Positions 1 through 9,017 are shown, counted from the first letter of the stretch. The stretch is DNA of 64,000 bases from Azophilus sp965200465 (GCA_965200465.1 OZ241358.1:744001-808000), one strand, 5' to 3'. Program-made: numbers and translations. Notes: generated by a model from the letters alone, not told the origin.

Positions 1-878
1 CGGACTATGAGAGCAGCCTCGACGGCGAGCGTTTCGACCGCCGGGAAGGAACGAGCTTCGTATTGGGCGAAGCCGATTTGCTGGAGGACTTCGCCAGCGC
101 CGTGCTGGGCATGGCGGCTGGGGAAACCAAGCGCTTCGACGTCGCCTTTCCCGAAGACTACCGGGATGAGCGCCTCCGCGGGCGCTCCCTAAGCTTTGAG
201 TTGGCTTTGCAGACGGTGGAGGAAGTGGAGTTGCCGGCCCTTGACGAAGCGTTTTTCGAGTCCATGGGCGTCAAGGAGGGCGGCCTTGCGGCCTTTCGGG
301 AGGAAGTGGCCAGCAACATGCGCCGCGAAATGGACGCCAAGGCGCGCGCCCAGGTCAAGCGCCAGATCATGGACGCGCTGCACCGGCGCCATGAGCTGCA
401 ATTGCCGGAAGCCTTGGTGCATCAGGAAATTCACGCCGGCAAGAGCGCCTTCGCCGCCCGCCTGAACCTGCCGGAGAAGCGCACTTCGGGCTTGCCCGAC
501 GAAATGTTCCGGGAGGCGGCGGAGAGGATGGTCGCCCTGAACCTGATCAGCCGCCAAATCGTCCGGGACTACGAGGTGAAAGCGTCGCCGGAGGCGGTGC
601 GCGCCGAGGTGGAGCGGGCGGCGGAGGTCTATGAGGAGCCCGGCGCCGTGGTGCGGGCGATCTACCAGGACGAGTCGCGCTTGGCGAGCTTCGAGAGCGT
701 GGTCATCGAAAACGAGATCGTCGAAGTGGTTTTGCAGCGGGCTGAGGTGCAGACGCTGGCGACCACCTATCAGGACATAGTGACGGACCGCGCTGGGCAG
801 GGGGCCGACGACGAGCCGGCGCCCAAGGAAGTGGATGAAGCGTCCGACGAGCCGGCGAGCAAGCCGGGAGGAGAATGA
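1..878 (+). CDS. tig: Trigger factor, C-terminal part (5' end outside window)
   Basis: Ribosome-associated chaperone and peptidyl-prolyl isomerase that meets nascent chains at the exit tunnel. The first complete codon is at base 3. The visible part opens with the end of the FKBP-type PPIase domain (DYESSLDGERF, then FVLGEADLLEDF and FPEDY motifs) and continues into the alpha-helical C-terminal chaperone domain (about residues 75-265 of the visible part). It ends in an acidic, Pro/Glu-rich tail. The N-terminal ribosome-binding domain lies outside the window. The stop codon is one base before the clpP start, as in the common tig-clpP-clpX order. Identity is firm; only the left end is missing. 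Confidence 0.95.
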   Translation, partial: DYESSLDGERFDRREGTSFVLGEADLLEDFASAVLGMAAGETKRFDVAFPEDYRDERLRGRSLSFELALQTVEEVELPALDEAFFESMGVKEGGLAAFREEVASNMRREMDAKARAQVKRQIMDALHRRHELQLPEALVHQEIHAGKSAFAARLNLPEKRTSGLPDEMFREAAERMVALNLISRQIVRDYEVKASPEAVRAEVERAAEVYEEPGAVVRAIYQDESRLASFESVVIENEIVEVVLQRAEVQTLATTYQDIVTDRAGQGADDEPAPKEVDEASDEPASKPGGE

Positions 879-879
879 A

Positions 880-1527
880 ATGAGCGGCGGCGTCAAGGAC
901 GCGGGCATCACCAATCTAGGGTTGGTGCCCATGGTGGTGGAGCAGTCCGCACGGGGCGAGCGCTCCTACGACATTTACTCAAGAATGCTCAAGGACCGCA
1001 TCGTCTTCATGGTCGGGCCGGTGGAGGACCAGGTGGCCAATCTGGTGATCGCCCAGATCCTCTATTTGGAGTCGGAGAACCCGGACAAGGACATCCATCT
1101 CTACATCAACTCCCCAGGCGGGTCGGTGACGGCGGGCATGGCCATCTACGACACCATGCAGTTCGTCCGCTGCGACGTGAGCACGCTCTGCATCGGCCAA
1201 GCGGCCAGCATGGGCGCCTTTCTGCTCGCCGCCGGCGAGCGGGGCAAGCGCTACGCCCTGCCCAACTCGCGGATGATGCTCCACCAGCCGGCGGTGGGAG
1301 GCATGCGCGGCGTCGCCGCCGACATCGAAATCCAGGCCAAGGAGATACTGCTCCTGCGCGAGCGCCTGAACGAGCTGCTAGCGGAGCACACCGGCCAGCC
1401 CGTGGAGCGCATCCAGGCGGACTCCGACCGGGACTATTGGATGAACGCCGAGGACGCCCAGGAGTACGGCTTGGTCGATGTGGTGCAGCAGCCGCGCAAG
1501 AGGTTGGCCCAGGTTGTTGGCCAGTAG
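880..1527 (+). CDS. clpP: ATP-dependent Clp protease proteolytic subunit ClpP
   Basis: Serine peptidase that forms the tetradecameric barrel of the Clp protease and degrades substrates unfolded by ClpX. The 215-residue protein has the catalytic triad: Ser110 in GQAASMGAF, His135 in MLHQPAVGG and Asp185 in DSDRD. The ATG at 880 is chosen because a GGGAGGAG ribosome site lies just upstream and MSGGVKDAGITNLGLVPMVV matches the family's N-terminal processing region. The reading frame is open further upstream to 835, but that part overlaps tig and is not family-like. It is followed 86 bases later by clpX, its partner ATPase, probably in one transcription unit. Confidence 0.97.
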   Translation: MSGGVKDAGITNLGLVPMVVEQSARGERSYDIYSRMLKDRIVFMVGPVEDQVANLVIAQILYLESENPDKDIHLYINSPGGSVTAGMAIYDTMQFVRCDVSTLCIGQAASMGAFLLAAGERGKRYALPNSRMMLHQPAVGGMRGVAADIEIQAKEILLLRERLNELLAEHTGQPVERIQADSDRDYWMNAEDAQEYGLVDVVQQPRKRLAQVVGQ

Positions 1528-1613
1528 GGGCGAACGGGGCGCCGGCCGCACGGCGCTTGCATTATGGGCCAAGAGCAAGCAAGGTAGCGCCACCCGAACG
1601 GATCGAGCGAAAT

Positions 1614-2894
1614 ATGGCGGAAAAAGGCGGTAAGCGGGACGACACGGCGAAGATTCTGTATTGCTCCTTCTGCGGCAAGAGCCAGCATGAGGTGCGCAAG
1701 CTCATTGCGGGGCCTTCGGTCTTCATCTGCGATGAATGCGTCGATCTTTGCAACGACATCATTCGTGAGGAGGGGGCCGACAAGGGGCAGGGCGGGGACG
1801 TCAACCGGCTGCCCATTCCAGCCGAGATCAACAACATCCTCGATCAGTACGTCATCGGCCAGGAGCACGCCAAGAAGGTGCTTGCGGTGTCGGTTTACAA
1901 CCACTACAAGCGCCTCAACTACAGCGGCAAGAAGGACGACGTTGAGCTTTCCAAGTCCAACATCCTGCTGATCGGCCCCACCGGCTGCGGCAAGACGCTG
2001 CTCGCCGAAACCTTAGCCCGGTTGCTCGACGTGCCGTTCACCATTGCCGACGCCACCACGCTCACCGAGGCCGGCTATGTGGGCGAGGACGTCGAGAACA
2101 TCATCCAGAAGCTGCTGCAGAAGTGCGACTACGACGTGGAGCGAGCCCAGGTGGGCATCGTTTACATTGACGAGATCGACAAGATATCGCGCAAGTCGGA
2201 CAATCCCTCCATCACGCGGGACGTTTCCGGGGAGGGCGTTCAGCAGGCCCTGCTGAAGCTCATAGAGGGCACCATCGCCTCCGTGCCTCCCCAAGGCGGG
2301 CGCAAGCACCCGCAGCAGGAGTTCCTGCAGGTGAACACCGCCAACATACTGTTCATCTGCGGCGGCGCCTTCGCCGGCTTGGACAAGGTGATTCTGGACC
2401 GTTCCGACAAGTCCGGAATAGGCTTCAGCGCCGAGGTCAAGGGCGAGGAGTCGCGCCGGCAGATCGGCGAGGTCCTGCGCCAAGTGGAGCCGGAGGATCT
2501 GATTCGCTTCGGGCTGATCCCGGAGTTCGTGGGTCGGCTGCCGGTGGTCGCCACCCTCGAGGAGCTCGATGTTGACGCCCTCATGCAGATTCTGACCGAG
2601 CCCAGAAATTCGCTGACCAAGCAGTACGGCAAGTTGTTTGACATGGAGGGCGTCAAGGTGGATTTCCGCGAGGACGCCCTGCAGGCCATCGCCGAGAGGG
2701 CCATGGAGCGCAAAACGGGCGCTAGGGGTCTGCGCTCCATCCTGGAGTCGGTGCTGCTCGACACCATGTACGACCTGCCCTCCTTGGATTCAGTGGCCAA
2801 GGTGATCATCGATGAAAGCGTCATCAAGGGGGAAAGCGACCCCATGCTGATGTACGAGAACAAAGAGCCGGCCAAGGCCGCCCAAGAGGACTGA
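1614..2894 (+). CDS. clpX: ATP-dependent Clp protease ATP-binding subunit ClpX
   Basis: AAA+ unfoldase that recognises tagged substrates and threads them into ClpP. The 426-residue protein (E. coli ClpX is 424) starts with the C4 zinc-binding domain (Cys17, Cys20, Cys39, Cys42). Walker A GPTGCGKT lies at about 121-128, then Walker B IVYIDEID, and the ClpP-docking IGF loop is visible in SGIGFSAEV. The ATG at 1614 is chosen because the protein from here aligns with the family; the upstream in-frame stretch overlaps clpP. In many gammaproteobacteria lon follows clpX, but here the next gene is hupB. Confidence 0.97.
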   Translation: MAEKGGKRDDTAKILYCSFCGKSQHEVRKLIAGPSVFICDECVDLCNDIIREEGADKGQGGDVNRLPIPAEINNILDQYVIGQEHAKKVLAVSVYNHYKRLNYSGKKDDVELSKSNILLIGPTGCGKTLLAETLARLLDVPFTIADATTLTEAGYVGEDVENIIQKLLQKCDYDVERAQVGIVYIDEIDKISRKSDNPSITRDVSGEGVQQALLKLIEGTIASVPPQGGRKHPQQEFLQVNTANILFICGGAFAGLDKVILDRSDKSGIGFSAEVKGEESRRQIGEVLRQVEPEDLIRFGLIPEFVGRLPVVATLEELDVDALMQILTEPRNSLTKQYGKLFDMEGVKVDFREDALQAIAERAMERKTGARGLRSILESVLLDTMYDLPSLDSVAKVIIDESVIKGESDPMLMYENKEPAKAAQED

Positions 2895-2923
2895 GAGCGC
2901 CCCCCAAGATGACGCCCAAACCC

Positions 2924-2952
2924 TTGCAAGGGGGTGTGAGCATTGATATAAA
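2924..2952 (+). promoter_or_regulatory. Sigma-70 type promoter upstream of hupB
   Basis: A TTGCAA hexamer (2924-2929) is separated by exactly 17 bases from TATAAA (2947-2952), about 57 bases before the GTG start of hupB. Spacing and hexamers fit a strong housekeeping promoter. It would let HU be expressed independently of the clp genes upstream. Prediction from sequence only. Confidence 0.6.
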
Positions 2953-3008
2953 CTCGTTGTGAGCGTTCTCCGCTCAATTACCCCATCACCCAACATGAGG
3001 AAGCATAG

Positions 3009-3281
3009 GTGAACAAGTCCGAACTGATTGACCACATTGCCGACGCCGCGGACATCTCCAAGGCGGACGCCGGCAGGGCGCTTGACGCAACGCTTCAGGC
3101 GATAACTGAGTCGCTCAAGCAATCCGACCCGGTACAGCTGGTCGGGTTCGGCACCTTCTTGGTTCGGGACCGCGCCGCCCGCACTGGGCGCAACCCGCAA
3201 ACCGGAAAGACGATTCAGATCGCCGCCGCAAGGACGCCCGCCTTCAAGCCGGGCAGGGCGTTGAAGGATGCGCTGAATTAA
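3009..3281 (+). CDS. hupB: DNA-binding protein HU
   Basis: Small basic histone-like protein that binds and bends DNA as a dimer and helps compact the nucleoid. The 90-residue product has the standard HU/IHF layout: two N-terminal helices (MNKSELIDHIADAADISK), the GFGTF beta turn, and the DNA-binding arm with RTGRNPQTGK. The C-terminal AFKPGRALKDALN is typical of HU. The GTG start is supported by an AGGA ribosome site about 8 bases upstream. Position between clpX and ppiD matches hupB in gammaproteobacteria, which supports the beta-subunit symbol, although alpha and beta cannot be told apart with certainty from sequence alone. Confidence 0.93.
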   Translation: MNKSELIDHIADAADISKADAGRALDATLQAITESLKQSDPVQLVGFGTFLVRDRAARTGRNPQTGKTIQIAAARTPAFKPGRALKDALN

Positions 3282-3300
3282 GGCAGCCGTCGGCGCTCCC

Positions 3301-3350
3301 CAACCCCTTGGGGAGGGCATGCAGGGCAGTCCTGCAGCCCCAAGGGGTTG
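3301..3350. terminator. Nested hairpin between hupB and ppiD, possible terminator or REP-like element
   Basis: Perfect 13-bp inverted arms CAACCCCTTGGGG (3301-3313) and CCCCAAGGGGTTG (3338-3350) enclose 24 bases. The loop itself contains a second 5-bp hairpin (GCAGG at 3321-3325, CCTGC at 3331-3335). No T-run follows, so classical intrinsic termination is uncertain; a transcript-stabilising or repeat element is equally possible. Confidence 0.5.
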
Positions 3351-3436
3351 CCTGCCTTGCGGCGCCGCAGGCATCCTGGCCGCTTGTTGGCGCGACGGGT
3401 GCGTTGCCGTTTGGGAGGCGCGGTCGTTAGCTGAAC

Positions 3437-5350
3437 ATGCTGCAAAAGCTCCGCGATCGAACCCAAAGCTTCGGCTTCAAGATAGTCGTCGCCGTGCTGG
3501 TGTTTGCGCTGGCCTTTTTTGGCTTTGGCGCCTTCAACATCTTCGCGCCGGGAGACCCGACGATCGCCAGCGTCAACGGGGAGGACATCACCCAGGGCGC
3601 CCTGTTGGAGGAAGCGGATCGGCAGCGCCGCCGGCTTATGGCCGAATTGGGCGACGAACCGGAATCCGACAGCCTTGATCCCTTGGCGATCCAAAACCAG
3701 GCCTTGGAGGGGTTGATCACCCGCCGCCTGCTGGCCCAGATCGTTGAGGACATGGACTTGGCGGCCTCATCGGCTCGGGTTGACGCCGCGGTGCTCGCCG
3801 ACCCCGGGTTTCAGGTTGACGGCAAGTTCAATCAGGACTTTTATCGAAGGGCGCTGTCCGCCTTGGGCTATACGCCCACCGGCTACTTGGCGGACTTGGC
3901 CTCGCGCTTGAGCGTCAATCAGTTGCGCCTTGCGCTGTTTGACACGGCCCTCGCCACGGAATGGGAGTCCGGCCAATTTGTCCGCTTGGCGGACCAGCAG
4001 CGGGATTTGGCTTGGCTGTCCTTCACGGTCGCCCACTTCAGCGGGCGGGCGGCGGTTGAGGAGGCGGACATCGAACTCCACTACGTCGAGCACGAGGCCG
4101 AAATGATGACCGAAGAGAAGGTCGATGTGGCCTATGTGGAGTTGCACTGGGAGCAGTTGCAGGACGACCCAAGCATCGACATCGGCGAAGCGGAGCTGCA
4201 GCGGGAGCACGAGGCGGACAAGGCGGCCGCCGCGGACCGCGAGCGGCGGCGCAGCTCGCACATTCTCCTGCGCACTGGCGATGGGCGCAGCGAGGAGGAG
4301 GCCGTCAGCCAGCTGCAGGGCCTGCGGGAGCGCCTGCTCGCCGGCGAATCCTTCGCCGAGTTGGCGGAAAGCCATTCCGAAGACCCTGGCTCCGCCGCGG
4401 TCGGCGGGGATTTGGGCTTCGTCGGCCGCGGCATATTTGACCCGGCCTTTGAAGAGGCGCTGTGGCAATTGCAGGAGGGGGAGACATCTCCGCCCGTCAA
4501 GTCGGCCTTTGGCTATCACCTGATTCGCTTGGACGGCGTCGAGACGGAGGAATTCCCGGATTTCGCCGTACGCAAGGACGAGCTCGAGCAGCGGCTGCGG
4601 CAGCGCAAGGCGCGGGAGCTGTTTGAGGATCTTGTGCGGGAGCTGGACAACCTGGCCTTTGAGGACAATGAGTCCTTGGCCGGCATTGAAGAGGCGTTCG
4701 GGCTTGAGCAGCGGATGCAGGAGGGCGTCACCCGAGGCGGCGGCGAAGGCCTCTTTGCCGCAGCGGAACTGCGGGAGGCGGTTTTTGCTCCGGACGTCTT
4801 AGGCGACGGCAACAACACCGCCGCCATCGAGCACGGCGACGGCCGGGCCTTCGTCGCCCGGGTTGTGAATCACCAAGCGCCGCAGTTGAAGCCGTTTGAG
4901 GAGGCGCGGCCGCAAATCGAAGCCCTGTTGGTGCGGCAAGCCGCGCGGCAGGCATTGACGGAGGCCCACGAGTCCGCCTTGGCGCGGGTCAAGGCGGGCG
5001 ACAGCACGGCGGCGGTGGCGGAGGACTACGGCTTGGCTTGGCGCACTCTGGAGCGGGTGCGCCGTGCTGACGACCGGGCGCCGCCGGCGGTTCTGGAAGC
5101 CGCATTCTCGCTGCCGCGCCCGCCAACGGACGGCAAGAGCGTCGGCGTTGCCGCCTTGGGCGAGGAGGGAGAGGCCATCGTCACCGTCACGCGGGTGGTG
5201 GAGGGGGACTCGTCGGCTTTGGCGGACGCCGAGTTGGACAGCTTGCGCCAGCTTCTCCTTGCCCGCAATCAGCAGCTCGATTTTGAGGCCCTCTATCAGG
5301 GCTATTTGGCCGATGCGGACATATCGCGCCGCACTTCCCTGGCGGACTAG
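3437..5350 (+). CDS. ppiD: Membrane-anchored periplasmic folding chaperone PpiD (SurA-N/PpiC domains)
   Basis: Periplasmic chaperone anchored in the inner membrane near the Sec translocon that assists folding of exported proteins. The 637-residue protein has one N-terminal transmembrane helix (about residues 13-33), a SurA_N-like chaperone region (about 35-180) and a single parvulin-type PpiC domain (about 272-367, with RSSHILLR, GGDLGFVGRG and FGYHLIRLD). A long helical and beta C-terminal part follows, as in the family. Location directly after hupB is the classic ppiD context. The ATG at 3437 gives the expected short cytoplasmic N-terminus MLQKLRDRTQ. Confidence 0.93.
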   Translation: MLQKLRDRTQSFGFKIVVAVLVFALAFFGFGAFNIFAPGDPTIASVNGEDITQGALLEEADRQRRRLMAELGDEPESDSLDPLAIQNQALEGLITRRLLAQIVEDMDLAASSARVDAAVLADPGFQVDGKFNQDFYRRALSALGYTPTGYLADLASRLSVNQLRLALFDTALATEWESGQFVRLADQQRDLAWLSFTVAHFSGRAAVEEADIELHYVEHEAEMMTEEKVDVAYVELHWEQLQDDPSIDIGEAELQREHEADKAAAADRERRRSSHILLRTGDGRSEEEAVSQLQGLRERLLAGESFAELAESHSEDPGSAAVGGDLGFVGRGIFDPAFEEALWQLQEGETSPPVKSAFGYHLIRLDGVETEEFPDFAVRKDELEQRLRQRKARELFEDLVRELDNLAFEDNESLAGIEEAFGLEQRMQEGVTRGGGEGLFAAAELREAVFAPDVLGDGNNTAAIEHGDGRAFVARVVNHQAPQLKPFEEARPQIEALLVRQAARQALTEAHESALARVKAGDSTAAVAEDYGLAWRTLERVRRADDRAPPAVLEAAFSLPRPPTDGKSVGVAALGEEGEAIVTVTRVVEGDSSALADAELDSLRQLLLARNQQLDFEALYQGYLADADISRRTSLAD

Positions 5351-5353
5351 CCC

Positions 5354-6160
5354 GTGTCCTCAGCGGTGGACTGGCATCGCACCAAATTCGGGCAAAGGCT
5401 TTTAGCGGAGGAGCAGCTTCGCCTCGACGGCTTGGTGAGGCGCCTGCACGGCGACGTGCTGCTCTGGTCGGGGCCGGTCCCGCAGTCGGCCCAGTGCCTC
5501 AAGCGTTGCATGGTGCGCAAAAGCCTTTACCTCGTTGCAAGCCCCGGTGATTCCAATCCGAACCATGAATGCCCCGCCATTGACTTGGCGAATTTCGTTG
5601 GCTGCCTGCACGCTCTGCCGTTGCCGAACAACAGCGTGGACAGCTTGGTGCTGCACCACAGCCTTGAAGCGGAGGCTGACCCGCGCCAAGCCTTGCGCGA
5701 AGTGAGCCGAGTGGTCGCTCCGGGCGGGCGTTTGATCCTCTGCGTCTTCAACGGCTTCAGCGTCTGGGGGCTGCGCCGGCTCTACGGCCGCCTTTGCGCC
5801 GACGTTTTTTCCAGCTTAAGGTTCATCAATCCGCTGCGCCTTTTCGATTGGCTGGCCTTGCTGGGCTTCAAGCTCGACGAATCGCCGCGGTATTTGGGCT
5901 ATGGCGCTCCGCTGTCGGCCGGCAAGCCGGCCGCCGGGCGGCTGGCGGCGTGGCTTGGCCGAGCGCAGCCGCCGATTGGCGCCGCACTGTTGATTTACGC
6001 CGTTAAGCAAGCCCAGGGCCTGCATTTCGACAGGCCGGACAAAGCCTTTCGCAGCCCTGGGCTGGCGGTGGCCGGTTATCCCAAGGTGATGCGGGCTTCG
6101 GCTTCGAGCCTGCCGTGTGGTTCGGAGGTTCCCAACCAGGGCCATGCGCGGGCGGCATGA
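5354..6160 (+). CDS. YafS-like SAM-dependent methyltransferase
   Basis: Class I methyltransferase-fold protein of unknown substrate, of the type found beside rnhA and dnaQ in many gammaproteobacteria (YafS in E. coli). Weak motif I sequence is visible, then the post-motif regions LPLPNNSVDSLVLHHSLE and REVSRVVAPGGRLILC, which match Methyltransf_11 proteins. Length is 268 residues. The start is a GTG four bases after the ppiD stop, and its TGA overlaps the rnhA ATG (ATGA), so translation is probably coupled. The canonical glycine-rich SAM loop is degenerate (LLWSGPVPQSAQC), a known feature of this subfamily, so activity is not assured. Confidence 0.75.
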   Translation: MSSAVDWHRTKFGQRLLAEEQLRLDGLVRRLHGDVLLWSGPVPQSAQCLKRCMVRKSLYLVASPGDSNPNHECPAIDLANFVGCLHALPLPNNSVDSLVLHHSLEAEADPRQALREVSRVVAPGGRLILCVFNGFSVWGLRRLYGRLCADVFSSLRFINPLRLFDWLALLGFKLDESPRYLGYGAPLSAGKPAAGRLAAWLGRAQPPIGAALLIYAVKQAQGLHFDRPDKAFRSPGLAVAGYPKVMRASASSLPCGSEVPNQGHARAA

Positions 6161-6600
6161 AGGTTGAGATGTACACGGACGGCGCCTGCCGCGGCAATCC
6201 AGGGCCGGGAGGGTTCGCCGCCCTGCTGCGCTGCAAGGACGTCGAGAAACTGGTGTCCGGCGCCGAGCCCGACACCACCAACAACCGCATGGAGCTGATG
6301 GCGGCCATCGTTGGTTTGGAGCAACTCAAGGCCGGCAGCCGGGTGGTGCTGACCACCGACTCTCAATATGTGCGCAAGGGCATCACCGAATGGATGACGG
6401 CTTGGCGCGCCAACGGCTGGCGCACCACGGCCAAGAAGGCGGTCAAGAACAAGGATCTGTGGCAGCGGCTGAGCGGCCAGGCCGCAAGGCACCAAATAGA
6501 GTGGCGCTGGGTGAAGGGGCACAGCGGCCATGTTGACAACGAGCGGGTCGATCAGGCGGCGAATGCGGCCATCGACGTCATGCAGGCGTCACGGAAATAG
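6157..6600 (+). CDS. rnhA: Ribonuclease HI
   Basis: Degrades the RNA strand of RNA-DNA hybrids, removing R-loops and Okazaki primers. The 147-residue protein has all catalytic residues: Asp8 (MYTDGAC), Glu46 (NRMEL), Asp68 (TTDSQ), His122 (KGHSGH) and Asp132 (NERVDQ). The handle region WMTAWRANGWRTTAKKAVKNKD is also present. The ATG at 6157 overlaps the upstream methyltransferase stop by ATGA and gives the family's standard N-terminus; an in-frame earlier start at 6115 would overlap that gene further. dnaQ follows after 12 bases in the same direction, a classic pairing. Confidence 0.97.
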   Translation: MKVEMYTDGACRGNPGPGGFAALLRCKDVEKLVSGAEPDTTNNRMELMAAIVGLEQLKAGSRVVLTTDSQYVRKGITEWMTAWRANGWRTTAKKAVKNKDLWQRLSGQAARHQIEWRWVKGHSGHVDNERVDQAANAAIDVMQASRK

Positions 6601-6612
6601 GCGGAGGCGGCT

Positions 6613-7290
6613 GTGCGGCAAGTCGTGTTGGATACGGAGACCACGGGCTTGGAGCCGGAGCAGGGCCATCGGATCATCGAAATCGGCGGCGTCGAACTCG
6701 TTGACCGTCAGTTTACCGGCGAGCAGTTCCACGAATACTTGAACCCGCAGCGCAGGATCGACCGCGGCGCCTTGGATGTGCATGGCATTGACGAGGCGTT
6801 TTTGGCCGCAAAGCCGACCTTCGCCGAGGTCGCCGCAGCCTTCGTCAGCTTCGTTGAGGGCGCGGAGCTGATCATCCACAACGCCCCCTTTGATCTGGGC
6901 TTTCTAGACCACGAGCTTGCCTTGCTGCCGGGCGAGCGCCGCCGCATTGAGGATCTCTGCGAGGTGACGGACTCCCTGGCTATGGCAAGGCGCAAGTATC
7001 CGGGGCAGAAGAACAGCTTGGACGCCCTGTGCCGCCGCTACGAGGTCGATAACAGCGCCCGCCGAAACCACGGTGCCCTGCTTGACGCGCAGATTCTGGC
7101 GGATGTCTATCTAGCCATGACCGGCGGCCAAACCAGCATTTTCGGCGGCGATCAGGAACAGGACGCCATGCTGGGCGCCGACCAAGCGTTCGAGCCTCTG
7201 CCGGCGGAGCGCCCGAGGCTGAAAGTCGTGCTCGCCACCGCCGAGGAACTCGAGCGGCATGAGCGCATGATGCAGCGGCTTTCCGCCTAG
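6613..7290 (+). CDS. dnaQ: DNA polymerase III epsilon subunit (3'-5' proofreading exonuclease)
   Basis: Proofreading subunit of the replicative polymerase core. The 225-residue protein shows the DEDDh exonuclease motifs: ExoI with Asp7 and Glu9 (LDTETTG), ExoII with Asp94 (HNAPFD), and ExoIII with His153 and Asp158 (NHGALLDA). The C-terminal stretch after residue 165 carries the flexible region that binds the alpha subunit. The start is GTG, with a GGAGG site 7-11 bases upstream. It forms one unit with rnhA. Confidence 0.96.
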   Translation: MRQVVLDTETTGLEPEQGHRIIEIGGVELVDRQFTGEQFHEYLNPQRRIDRGALDVHGIDEAFLAAKPTFAEVAAAFVSFVEGAELIIHNAPFDLGFLDHELALLPGERRRIEDLCEVTDSLAMARRKYPGQKNSLDALCRRYEVDNSARRNHGALLDAQILADVYLAMTGGQTSIFGGDQEQDAMLGADQAFEPLPAERPRLKVVLATAEELERHERMMQRLSA

Positions 7291-7297
7291 GAGGTTC

Positions 7298-7360
7298 CCC
7301 AGCCCGCTTGTTGGCTGCGGGCGCAGGAAAGCCGCCGCTCCGCTGGCCGCATGGGCTGGG
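7298..7360. terminator. Possible bidirectional terminator between dnaQ and nhaB
   Basis: The 76 bases between two convergent genes contain 8-bp inverted arms CCCAGCCC (7298-7305) and GGGCTGGG (7353-7360) with a GC-rich interior. There is no T-run, so this is a weak call based mainly on position between converging stops. Confidence 0.3.
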
Positions 7361-7366
7361 AGCGGG

Positions 7367-8872
7367 TTAGGTGAGCAGGAAATGCACCGCCACCCAGCCC
7401 GTCAATCCAAGCACCAGGGTGTAGGGCAGCGCCATGACCACCATGCGCAGGTAGGAAAGCCGCACCAAGGGCGCCACCGACGAGGTCAGCAAAAACAGAA
7501 AGGCGGCCTGGCCGTTGGGGGTGGCGATGCTGGGGATGTTGGTGCCGGTGTTGATCGCCACCGCCAGCAGGTCGAAGTGCTCCCGGCTGATGCTGCCCGC
7601 CTCATAGGCGTCGTGGACCTGGTTGATGTAAACCGTGGCCACGAACACGTTGTCGCTGATGGCCGAAAGCACACCGTTGGCGATGTAGAACATGCCTGGC
7701 TGCACGGAGATATCCAAGCTCAGCACATAGGTCAGGATGGGTTCGAACAGGTGCTGGCTCTCGATGACGGCGACGATGGCGAAGAAGACGACCAGCAGGG
7801 AGGTGAACGGCAGGGCCTCCTCGAACGCCTTGCCTAGCTGGTGCTCCTTGATGACGCCGTTGAAGGCGGTCTGCACCACGATCACCATCAGCCCGATCAG
7901 CCCCACCTCCGCCACATGGAAGGCTAGGGCGGCCACCAGCAGAACGCCGGCCGCGGCTTGGATGAACAGCCGGGCGGCGTCCCTTTGGGTGCGGCGGGCC
8001 GTTTCCGTGTCTTCGTAGCGGCGCAGCACGGCGTACACCGCCGAGGGCATTTGCACGCCGTAGCCGGCGATCTTGATCTTCTCCAGCAGGACGCAGCAAA
8101 TCAGGCCGACGGCCAGCACCGGCATGGTCACGGGCGACATCTGGTGGAAGAACTCCATGAAGGTCCAATCCATGCGGCTGGCGATCAGCAGGTTCTGCGG
8201 CTCGCCGACGGTGGTGCACACCCCGCCCAAGGCGGTGCCCACGGCGCCGTGCATCAGCAAGGTGCGCAGGAAGGCGCGGAATTGGTCGAGGTCCCGCCGA
8301 TGCTGCTGCACCACTTGGCTGTCGTCGTCTTGATCGTAGGCGTCCTCGCCAAACGTTTGGTCGGAGGCCACCTTGTGGTAAACGGCGTAGAAGCCGGCGG
8401 CGACGCTGATGATCACCGCCATCACCGTCAAGGCGTCGAGAAAGGCGGAAAGAAAGGCGGAGACCGAGGTGAACAGGAAGGCGAGCAGGGTCTTGGAGCG
8501 AATGCCGAGCAGGATCTTGGTGAAGGTGAACAGCAGAAGCTCCTTCATGAAGAAGATGCCGGCCACCATGAACATCAACAGCAGGATCACCGGGAAGTTG
8601 TTGAAAACCTCCGTGCGGATGAGTTCCGGGGAGGTCATGCCGAGCGCCACGGCCTCCAGGGCCAGCAGGCCGCCGGGCTGCAAGGGGTAGCAGGTCAGCG
8701 CCATGGCGAGCGTGAAGATGAACTCCAGCACCAGCACCCAGCCGGCCACCGTGGGGCCGAGGAGTATTAGCAGAATGGGGTTGGCGACCAGAAAACCGAT
8801 GATGGTCAGCTTGTACCAGCGGGGCGCATGGCCCAGGAAGTTTTGCCAGAATGCAGCAGCAGTTTCGTTCAT
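7367..8872 (-). CDS. nhaB: Na+/H+ antiporter NhaB
   Basis: Inner-membrane sodium/proton antiporter contributing to sodium and pH homeostasis. The 501-residue polytopic protein matches NhaB from its start (FWQNFLGHAPRWYKL, then EFIFTLAMALTCYPLQPGGL) through AFLSAFLDALTVMAVIISVA to the C-terminal membrane helices; E. coli NhaB is 513 residues. The start at 8872 was chosen over the longer open frame to 9088 because family similarity begins at MNETAAAF and an AAGGGA site precedes it. It stands alone, convergent with dnaQ and divergent from ubiA. Confidence 0.93.
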   Translation of the reverse strand: MNETAAAFWQNFLGHAPRWYKLTIIGFLVANPILLILLGPTVAGWVLVLEFIFTLAMALTCYPLQPGGLLALEAVALGMTSPELIRTEVFNNFPVILLLMFMVAGIFFMKELLLFTFTKILLGIRSKTLLAFLFTSVSAFLSAFLDALTVMAVIISVAAGFYAVYHKVASDQTFGEDAYDQDDDSQVVQQHRRDLDQFRAFLRTLLMHGAVGTALGGVCTTVGEPQNLLIASRMDWTFMEFFHQMSPVTMPVLAVGLICCVLLEKIKIAGYGVQMPSAVYAVLRRYEDTETARRTQRDAARLFIQAAAGVLLVAALAFHVAEVGLIGLMVIVVQTAFNGVIKEHQLGKAFEEALPFTSLLVVFFAIVAVIESQHLFEPILTYVLSLDISVQPGMFYIANGVLSAISDNVFVATVYINQVHDAYEAGSISREHFDLLAVAINTGTNIPSIATPNGQAAFLFLLTSSVAPLVRLSYLRMVVMALPYTLVLGLTGWVAVHFLLT

Positions 8873-9017
8873 GCCGTCCCTTAAAGGAGAGTTCCGCCCG
8901 GCGCCGAGCGCACCAGTTCCACGGCGGGTAAGTTTGTCGGGTTGCAACCAAGAAAACAAGGCTTTCCCCAATCCGGGAGAGTTGCGCCGCATGGTTTTTG
9001 GAGTGTCGTTTGGGGCC

